Source of the DNA: Acidobacteriota bacterium
GTDB lineage: Bacteria > Acidobacteriota > Terriglobia > Terriglobales > Acidobacteriaceae
Assembly: GCA_003225655.1 (NCBI GenBank)
Contig: QIAW01000485.1
Location: 1-12,875 of the forward strand
Direction of reading: 5' to 3'
Length of the DNA stretch: 12,875 nt
This document shows positions 6,683 to 12,875 of this stretch, one piece after another. The notes beneath the pieces were generated by a model that saw only the letters and a program-made list of their open reading frames with translations, had not been told where the DNA came from and ran no database searches. Positions within the stretch are counted from its first letter, which is position 1, and each line of letters opens with the position of its first letter. The translations under genes were made by a program, and so were the position numbers.

Positions 6683-7087
6683 CTATTTCTTCGCCGCCAC
6701 ATCGATGCGCGTTTGCGCCCGCTTGAGAGCATCTTCTTCGCGCCGGTAATCCAGATCGGCTCCACCCTGCTTGAGCCGCGCTTCGGCGCGCTCTTTGGCC
6801 GCCTGAGCGCGGGCGACATCAATATCGGCGGCGCGCTCGGCGGTCTCTGCGAGAATCGTGACCTTTTCCGGCAACACCTCGGCGAAGCCCCAGGCTACGG
6901 CGATATGTTTGGTTTCATTCCCGCTACGATAAGTAATCTCGCCCACGGCAATCTCTGTAATCAGCGGGGCGTGCCCCGGCAGGATTCCCAGGTACCCGCT
7001 CTTGCCGGGAATCTGGATCTCCTGCGCCGCATCGCTCACAATCATGCGGTCGGGAGTGACTATTTCGAGTTGAATCGTGTCTGCCAT
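6683..7087 (-). CDS. atpC: ATP synthase F1 subunit epsilon
   Basis: Central-stalk subunit that joins gamma to the c-ring and restrains ATP hydrolysis. 134 residues, normal for the family. The N-terminal beta-sandwich starts MADTIQLEIVTPDRMIVSD and holds the hallmark GKSGYLGILPGHAPLIT (about residues 29-45). The C-terminal Ala/Arg/Glu-rich helical pair (about 85-134; AERAADIDVARAQAAKERAE) matches the two-helix epsilon tail. No Shine-Dalgarno is evident before the ATG (CAACTTAAAAC). It lies 98 nt after atpD, across a large inverted repeat. Last gene of the operon. Its TAG stop is part of a heptad array. Confidence 0.97.
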   Translation of the reverse strand: MADTIQLEIVTPDRMIVSDAAQEIQIPGKSGYLGILPGHAPLITEIAVGEITYRSGNETKHIAVAWGFAEVLPEKVTILAETAERAADIDVARAQAAKERAEARLKQGGADLDYRREEDALKRAQTRIDVAAKK

Positions 7088-7092
7088 GTTTT

Positions 7093-7183
7093 AAGTTGTC
7101 AGTTGCCAGCAACCAGTTGCCAGTCAAAGATTGCCACGACCACGACCACCCACTGGCAACTGACTACTGGCAACCGGCAACTT
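7093..7183 (-). repeat. 32-bp imperfect inverted repeat built of heptads between atpD and atpC
   Basis: Arm 7093-7124 and arm 7152-7183 match as an inverted repeat at 27 of 32 positions; all 5 differences are transitions. In the minus-strand RNA (the atp transcript) four of the five become G-U pairs and one is a C-A mismatch, so 31 of 32 positions can pair. The loop is 27 nt. Each arm has a 7-nt period (TCAGTTG, CCAGCAA, CCAGTTG, CCAGTCA). It ends 2 nt from the atpD stop and begins 5 nt from the atpC start. It could slow decay, attenuate or set the epsilon:beta ratio (inference). Confidence 0.85.
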
Positions 7184-7185
7184 CT

Positions 7186-8554
7186 TTACGCCGCCGCCTT
7201 CATCTTCTGCGCATCCTCAAGCACCTCTTCAATCGATCCCTTCATGTAAAACGCCTGCTCGGGGACCTCGTCGTGCTTGCCTTCGATGATCTCGCGGAAG
7301 CTGCGCACGGTATCGGCAATCTTCACGTAGCGGCCCTCGCGCCCGGTAAACTGGGCGGCGACGTTGAAGGGCTGCGAGAGGAACTTCTGCACCTTCCTGG
7401 CGCGCGTCACGGTGAGCTTGTCATCTTCACTCAGTTCGTCGAGACCAAGGATGGCGATGATGTCTTGCAGGTCTTTATAGCGCTGCAGCAGCTTCTTCAC
7501 GCCCTGGGCCACATCATAGTGCTCCTGCCCCACGATGCGCGGATCGAGAATGCGCGAGGTCCAAGTGCGCAAACGTCGTCGCCGGCGCTGGATCGGTCAG
7601 GTCGTCGGCGGGCACATAAATCGCCTGCACCGAAGTTACTGAGCCCTTCTTCGTGGAAGTAATGCGCTCCTGCAGCTCGCCCATTTCAGTTGCCAGGTTA
7701 GGCTGGTAACCCACGGCGCTGGGCATGCGTCCCAGCAGCGCGGAAACCTCTGAGCCTGCCTGGGTGAAACGGAAGATGTTGTCGATAAATAGCAGCGTAT
7801 CTGCGCCCTCGACGTCGCGAAAATATTCGGCGACCGTGAGTCCTGTCAGAGCCACGCGCAGACGCGCTCCTGGCGGCTCGGTCATCTGGCCATAAACCAG
7901 CGCGGCCTTTGATTTGGAAGGATCACCGGGCTTGATCACTCCTGATTCGCTCATCTCCAGCCACAGATCGTTGCCCTCGCGCGTGCGCTCGCCCACCCCT
8001 GCGAATACGGAGTAGCCGCCGTGCTGCTTGGCCACGTTGTTGATCAATTCCATAATCACAACGGTCTTGCCCACGCCCGCGCCGCCGAACAAACCGATCT
8101 TGCCGCCCTTCAGGAACGGCTGGATCAGGTCAATCACTTTGACGCCGGTTTCAAACATCTCCGCCGAGGTGGCCTGCTCTTCAAACGAAGGCGCCTGACG
8201 ATGGATGGGGAGCCGCTGTTTTGCATTGATGGGACCCAACTGGTCCACCGGCTCGCCAATCACATTGATTACGCGGCCCAGTGTCTCCCGCCCCACGGGC
8301 ACTGTAATCGGTCCACCCAGGTCAATGGCTTTCATGCCCCGCACCATGCCCTCGGTCGCTTGCATGGCAATGGCTCGCACGCGTCCTTCGCCCAGGTGCT
8401 GCTGCACTTCGAGGACAACATCAATCGGCTGCGGGACATTGAATCCCTCACTGGTCACCCGCACCGCGGTATAAATCGGCGGCAAGGCGCCCTCAGCAAA
8501 CTGCACGTCTACGGCCGGTCCGGTAATCTGTATGACTTTTCCTATGTTTTGCAT
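7186..8554 (-). pseudogene. atpD: ATP synthase F1 subunit beta, frameshifted by an inferred 71-nt deletion
   Basis: Catalytic subunit of F1. Residues 1-332 are typical: Walker A GGAGVGKT (157-164), catalytic-Glu motif GERTREGNDL (188-197), Walker B TLLFIDNI (253-260) and TTFAHLD (326-332). There the frame breaks. The family continues with an ATTVLSR...GIYPAVDPLDS segment of 23 residues before TSRILDPRIVG; here GAC is followed at once by CTCGCGCATT, and TSRILDPRIVG resumes in another frame (7558 downward). The rest is normal, with DELSEDD and PEQAFYMKGSIEEV, ending at TAA 7186. 332 + 23 + 124 residues would give 479, the usual length. The missing part includes the Tyr that stacks on adenine. 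As read, the frame ends in 14 foreign residues at 7514. Either an assembly/cloning error or a dead copy. Confidence 0.95.
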
Positions 8555-8582
8555 AATTATTTTTATTATTTTTCGTAGATAT
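8555..8582 (-). promoter_or_regulatory. AT-rich, Shine-Dalgarno-free leader of atpD
   Basis: The minus strand before the ATG reads AAAAATAATAAAAATAATT, with no G-rich element. The neighbouring atpA has GGAG 6 nt from its start. An unstructured A/U-rich leader may load ribosomes without a Shine-Dalgarno (inference). Confidence 0.5.
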
Positions 8583-8612
8583 TTTCGTAGGGACGTAGCT
8601 TGCTATGTCTCC

Positions 8613-8696
8613 TATCTCAAATCTCAAAAGTTTCGAGTTGCCAGTTTCAAGTTTCAAGCAAGAACTCGAAACCCGAAGCTTGAAACTCAAAACTGC
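8613..8696. repeat. 12-unit heptad-period array between atpG and atpD
   Basis: Twelve consecutive heptads, from TATCTCA (8613), AATCTCA, AAAGTTT and CGAGTTG through CAAGTTT, GAACTCG and AAGCTTG to AAACTGC (8690-8696), ending 1 nt from the atpG stop. Two perfect 10-bp inverted repeats are interleaved: GTTTCGAGTT (8630-8639) with AACTCGAAAC (8663-8672), and AGTTTCAAGC (8650-8659) with GCTTGAAACT (8678-8687). They cannot form as simple nested hairpins together. Confidence 0.85.
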
Positions 8697-8697
8697 T

Positions 8698-9756
<1,059 letters not shown>

Positions 9757-9761
9757 TTAAT

Positions 9762-11345
9762 TCAGTTTCTAGTTTCTAGCAAGAATGCCCTACCCCGAAC
9801 TCTCATTTCGATAATCGCCGCTCGCGTCTCCGTCGCTCTTCTAAACTTCTGCTTGAATTCACCGAGAATGCGGGTCAGGTCACTCTTGATGCCATCCTCC
9901 AGGACTTTCTTTTCGGCAATCGCCTTAAAGATGCCTGGATTCATGGTCTCCACATATTTGTAAAACTCCGTCTCAAACTCCCGAATCTGCTCGATTGGCA
10001 GATCGTCAATCACGCCTGAGGTTCCAGCAAAGATGATGGCAATCTGTTTTTCAAACGGCAGGGGCCGGTACTGGGGCTGCTTCAGGATCTCAACCAGCCT
10101 TGCGCCGCGGTTCAACTGCGCCTGTGTGGCTTTGTCCAGGTCGGAACCGAATTGCGCAAACGCCGCCAGCTCGCGGTATTGCGCCAGCTCGAGCTTGAGC
10201 GTTCCCGCTACCTGGCGCATGGCTTTGATCTGCGCTGCGCCGCCCACGCGGCTGACCGAGAGTCCCACGTTGACCGCCGGACGAATGCCTGAGTTGAACA
10301 AATCTGTTTCCAGATAAATCTGCCCGTCGGTAATGGAGATGACGTTGGTCGGAATGTAGGCGGAAACGTCGCCGGCTTGTGTCTCGATGATGGGAAGCGC
10401 CGTCAGCGAGCCGCCGCCTAATTTGTCAGACATCTTTGCCGCCCGTTCCAGCAACCGCGAGTGCAGATAGAAAACGTCTCCCGGATAAGCCTCTCGGCCC
10501 GGGGGCCGGCGTAGCAGCAGCGAAATCTCGCGGTATGAAGCTGCGTGCTTGGAAAGGTCGTCGTAAATCACCAGCGCGTGCTTGCCGTTATCGCGGAAAT
10601 ATTCGCCAATGGCGCACGCCGCGTAAGGAGCGATGTATTGCATCGGGGCCGGCTCCGATGCCGAAGCCGCCACCACGATGGTGTACTCCATGGCGCCGAA
10701 GTCAGAAAGTGTCTTCACCACCTGCGCGATCGAAGAGCGCTTCTGCCCGATGGCACAGTAGATACATATAAGGTTGTTGCCCCGGCTATTGATAATCGTA
10801 TCGAGTGCGACCGCGGTCTTGCCTGTCTGGCGGTCGCCGATAATCAGCTCGCGCTGGCCGCGGCCGATGGGAATCATGCTGTCGATGGCCTTGAGGCCCG
10901 TGGCCATGGGCTCGCGCACCGGTTGGCGATCGATGACGCCCGGAGCGATGCGCTCCACCGGAATGAATTGTTTGGTGTTGACCGGACCTTTGTCATCAAT
11001 CGGTTGACCGAGGGAGTTGACCACGCGACCCACCATGGCATCGCCCACCGGCACACTCATGATGCGTCCCGTCCGCTTCACCTCATCGCCTTCTTTGATC
11101 TCGGTGTAATCGCCCAGCAGCACCGCGCCCACCTGGTCTTCTTCCAGGTTCATGGCGATACCCGCCACGCCGTGCGGAAAACTGATCAGCTCGCCGGCCA
11201 TCACCTTGTCTAACCCGTGGACACGGGCGATGCCATCGCCCAGGGAAATCACCGTGCCGATTTCGTCGACTGAAATCTTGGACTCGTAATTCTCGATCTG
11301 CGCGCGCAGTATCTTTGTAATCTCGTCAGCTTTAATTGCTGCCAT
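9762..11345 (-). CDS. atpA: ATP synthase F1 subunit alpha
   Basis: Non-catalytic nucleotide-binding subunit of F1. 527 residues. Walker A GDRQTGKT (170-177), Walker B ALVIYDDLSKHA (257-268), PPGREAYPGDVFYLHSRLLE (281-300) and the arginine finger in GLSVSRVGGAAQ (Arg366) are all present. GGAG lies 6 nt before the ATG. The C-terminus after EFKQKF is odd: about 25 Arg-rich residues ending in LLETRN, the last of which are encoded by a heptad array (9763-9783). In another frame the same DNA reads KSDGDASGDYRNESSG and stops at 9790-9792, which would leave the array non-coding as at the other genes. A 1-nt indel near 9840 is possible. The body of the gene is intact. Confidence 0.97.
   Translation of the reverse strand: MAAIKADEITKILRAQIENYESKISVDEIGTVISLGDGIARVHGLDKVMAGELISFPHGVAGIAMNLEEDQVGAVLLGDYTEIKEGDEVKRTGRIMSVPVGDAMVGRVVNSLGQPIDDKGPVNTKQFIPVERIAPGVIDRQPVREPMATGLKAIDSMIPIGRGQRELIIGDRQTGKTAVALDTIINSRGNNLICIYCAIGQKRSSIAQVVKTLSDFGAMEYTIVVAASASEPAPMQYIAPYAACAIGEYFRDNGKHALVIYDDLSKHAASYREISLLLRRPPGREAYPGDVFYLHSRLLERAAKMSDKLGGGSLTALPIIETQAGDVSAYIPTNVISITDGQIYLETDLFNSGIRPAVNVGLSVSRVGGAAQIKAMRQVAGTLKLELAQYRELAAFAQFGSDLDKATQAQLNRGARLVEILKQPQYRPLPFEKQIAIIFAGTSGVIDDLPIEQIREFETEFYKYVETMNPGIFKAIAEKKVLEDGIKSDLTRILGEFKQKFRRATETRAAIIEMRVRGRAFLLETRN
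9763..9783. repeat. Heptad-period array at the atpA 3' end
   Basis: Three heptads on the plus strand: CAGTTTC, TAGTTTC, TAGCAAG. It encodes the last residues of AtpA as currently read and ends 7 nt before the atpG start codon. Confidence 0.75.
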
Positions 11346-11351
11346 GTATGA

Positions 11352-11355
11352 CTCC
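11352..11355 (-). promoter_or_regulatory. Shine-Dalgarno of atpA
   Basis: GGAG on the minus strand, 6 nt before the ATG at 11345. It is one of the few clear ribosome binding sites in the atp cluster. Confidence 0.65.
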
Positions 11356-11471
11356 GAAAGATTTTCGAACTCTGAATCTTTGTTTCCTGAAGCTCTTAGC
11401 TTTTATTCTCAATAAAATTAGAATTTCTAAGATTGCCAACCTCACTTGTCACTCAGCAATACCGTTGACTG

Positions 11472-11499
11472 GCTGAGTGCTGAGTGCTAAGTACTCAGT
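11472..11499. repeat. Heptad-period array through the atpH stop codon
   Basis: Four heptads on the plus strand: GCTGAGT, GCTGAGT, GCTAAGT, ACTCAGT. The atpH stop (11487-11489) lies within it, so the last residues (ALST) are array-encoded. CTGAGTGC and GTACTCAG flank TAA as a small hairpin with one wobble. The remaining atpA-atpH spacer (11346-11471) is AT-rich, with a shorter GAAGCTC-TTAGCTT-type string near 11390. Confidence 0.8.
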
Positions 11500-12023
11500 G
11501 CTTCTTTTAACTTCTGCAACTGGCTCCGGACTGAACCGTCATAAATGGTGCTGCCTACGCGGATCACCGCGCCGCCCAGCATCGCCGCATCCGTTACATA
11601 GCTCGCCTTCACGGTTTTGCCCACCACCTCGGAAACCCTCTTTTCCAGTCGCTTGCGCTCGCTTGCGCTCAGCTCGCGCGCCGTGGTGACTTCAGCTTCG
11701 GCCAGGCCAAGGCGTTCGTTAATCTCGGCCTCAAATTCGCGCACAATTTCCCTGAGCTGCATCACCCGCCGATGATCGATCAGCACCGCCACAAAATTGC
11801 GCAGCAGCTTGGGAAGCTTTGCCTTTGCCGCGATGGCGTCAAGCACAGCACGCTTCTGCTCCGCGGAAACCGACGGATTGTCCCAGACCACGCGCAGCTC
11901 ATGGCTCGACTCCAGCAACGCCTCAAGACCGTGCAGTGCTGCCGCGGTCTTGAGCGCATCCACCTTTTGGTTAAAGACGGCGTCCGCCAAAGCGCGCGCA
12001 TACCGCCCTGTGACGACGCTCAT
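11487..12023 (-). CDS. atpH: ATP synthase F1 subunit delta (OSCP-type)
   Basis: Peripheral-stalk subunit that links the top of alpha3beta3 to the b/b' stalk. 178 residues, normal length. MSVVTGRYARALADAVF is the typical delta start. The all-helical N-domain (LLESSHELRVVWDNPSVSAE, LPKLLRNFVAVLIDHRRV) and the C-terminal signature VVGKTVKASYVTDAAMLGG, VIRVGSTIYDGSVRSQL are intact. The start codon overlaps the atpF stop as ATGA, which points to translational coupling. A 10-bp exact tandem repeat at 11651-11670 encodes part of SASERKR without disturbing the frame. The 3' end runs into a heptad array. Confidence 0.96.
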   Translation of the reverse strand: MSVVTGRYARALADAVFNQKVDALKTAAALHGLEALLESSHELRVVWDNPSVSAEQKRAVLDAIAAKAKLPKLLRNFVAVLIDHRRVMQLREIVREFEAEINERLGLAEAEVTTARELSASERKRLEKRVSEVVGKTVKASYVTDAAMLGGAVIRVGSTIYDGSVRSQLQKLKEALST

Positions 12024-12784
12024 TGCCTGCCATTCCTTCCCAACTGGTCCACGAAATCCCGTACCAGCTCTTGGTCAGTCGCCGCATCAACCTTGATTCT
12101 TTTCTCCGCCAGGCCCACCGCCAACTCGGCGGAATAAGCTTTCAAGTCGCGGCGCGCGGTGTTGGCGGCTGCGCTAATTTCCTGTTCGGCTGTCTCAATG
12201 ATCCTTCGCTGCTCTTGTTCCGCTGCCGCCTTCAGCCGCGCCGCCTCTTCATCGCCCTGGGCAGCGGCCGTGGCCCGTAGTTGCGCAATCTCTGCATCCA
12301 ACCGGCTCAGTTTGTCTTCAATCTCGCGTAGACGGCGGTTGGCGTCTTCGCTGGCCCGCCGGGCTTCTTCCATTCCTTTTTGAATCCCCGCCGTGCGTTG
12401 CCGGAACATCGTCGGCAGCATCTTCTTTGCGAAGAACCCAATCAACGCAGCAACGATGATGAAGTTCAGGAAAACGCTCAGCCAATAAGCCTGATCAACG
12501 GTGATGCCGAGATGACGCGCAACCCATTTCACTGATGGTGACTGCTTGAACTGCGCGTTTTCATCTTCGGACTTGCCTGGTTCGCGTCCGGCTGCATCAT
12601 TGGCTGCATCGGCAAGTTGCGCTCCCTGCGTTGGCGCTGTTTGTGTCTGCCTGGGTGCGGAATTCGCGTGCTGGGGCGTCGCGCCTGCACTCTGTTTTTC
12701 ACCAGAACTCTGCTGCGCTCCCGCCATGACCGCGGCCAGCAACATTGCGGATACTACCCCGGCAAATAGTCTCATCGCTCTCAT
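12020..12784 (-). CDS. atpF: ATP synthase F0 subunit b with N-terminal signal peptide and linker
   Basis: Peripheral-stalk subunit. 254 residues, long against about 155-175 in most bacteria. Residues 1-23 (MRAMRLFAGVVSAMLLAAVM, then AGA-QQ) look like a cleavable Sec signal peptide. Residues 24-90 form a Gln/Ala/Thr/Ser-rich, low-complexity linker. A single membrane helix follows (about 98-118: AYWLSVFLNFIIVAALIGFF), then a long charged coiled coil (RRASEDANRRLREIEDKLSR, through ARLKAAAEQEQRR), as in b subunits. The linker would face the periplasm. The start overlaps the stop of the upstream b' gene as ATGA, with AGGTGG upstream. A second ATG three codons in (12775) is possible. Confidence 0.93.
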   Translation of the reverse strand: MRAMRLFAGVVSAMLLAAVMAGAQQSSGEKQSAGATPQHANSAPRQTQTAPTQGAQLADAANDAAGREPGKSEDENAQFKQSPSVKWVARHLGITVDQAYWLSVFLNFIIVAALIGFFAKKMLPTMFRQRTAGIQKGMEEARRASEDANRRLREIEDKLSRLDAEIAQLRATAAAQGDEEAARLKAAAEQEQRRIIETAEQEISAAANTARRDLKAYSAELAVGLAEKRIKVDAATDQELVRDFVDQLGRNGRQ

Positions 12785-12875
12785 GACCGTCCACCTACCG
12801 GAGTCGCGCTCACCGGCTTCAGAATCGTCCGGATCACCTCAGCCGCCAGCATCTCGGCATCCTGCTGCAGCCTCT
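12781..12875 (-). CDS. C-terminal end of a second b-type subunit (b'), cut by window edge
   Basis: The 31 residues visible end RLQQDAEMLAAEVIRTILKP followed by VSATPVGGRS, with TGA at 12783-12781 overlapping the atpF start. The helical, charged end and its place just before b fit a b' stalk subunit, which would pair with b as a heterodimer. Only the tail is in the window, so this rests mostly on context. Confidence 0.65.
   Translation of the reverse strand, partial: RLQQDAEMLAAEVIRTILKPVSATPVGGRS

Noticed and set aside
8021..8578. Plus-strand open frame opposite atpD
   Set aside because: Shadow of the conserved atpD sequence; His-rich product typical of reverse-complement frames.
11651..11670. 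GCTTGCGCTC twice in tandem within atpH
   Set aside because: Encodes a normal-looking charged stretch; the frame and length of AtpH are unaffected.

Overview
The window looks like a chromosomal piece of an Acidobacteriota bacterium, probably near Koribacter/Terriglobales. That placement is an inference from moderately high GC, the split str and atp operons, an F0 b subunit with a cleavable-looking signal peptide beside a b'-type subunit, and a lipoprotein combining bacterial Ig-like domains with a YVTN-type propeller. I could not run a search.

Layout. Positions 1-3216 (minus strand) hold the str operon, rpsL - rpsG - fusA; fusA runs off the left edge. Positions 3217-3819 hold no gene: they carry a long rpsL leader, a good sigma70-like promoter candidate and the 3' end of a small PilZ-like gene (3820-4191, minus). 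A divergent 5'-5' gap (4192-4439) separates it from a secreted lipoprotein gene (4440-6417, plus). After a convergent gap, the F1 part of an ATP synthase operon runs on the minus strand from the right edge: b' (partial) - b - delta - alpha - gamma - beta - epsilon. The a and c subunit genes would lie beyond the right edge.

Damage. Three reading frames carry lesions. fusA lacks about 23 codons that should hold the G3/switch II motif, and also carries a near-perfect 111-bp in-frame tandem duplication. atpD lacks about 71 nt after the FAHLD motif, which shifts the frame and removes the adenine-contacting Tyr region. The lipoprotein gene has a similar frame-shifting gap in its third Ig-like domain. 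atpA may have a small frameshift at its very end. Because fusA and atpD are essential, assembly or cloning error must be excluded first. The deletion joints in fusA and atpD are nevertheless oddly alike.

Pattern of most interest. All nine genes that end inside the window without overlapping the next gene have a degenerate array of 7-nt period within about 0-6 nt of the stop codon, or running through it. The words differ between genes, but the period is always 7. Several arrays come as inverted pairs; the one between atpD and atpC can fold into a 32-bp stem in the transcribed strand. No such array is seen in the divergent 5'-5' gap. A REP-like double palindrome lies between rpsG and fusA.
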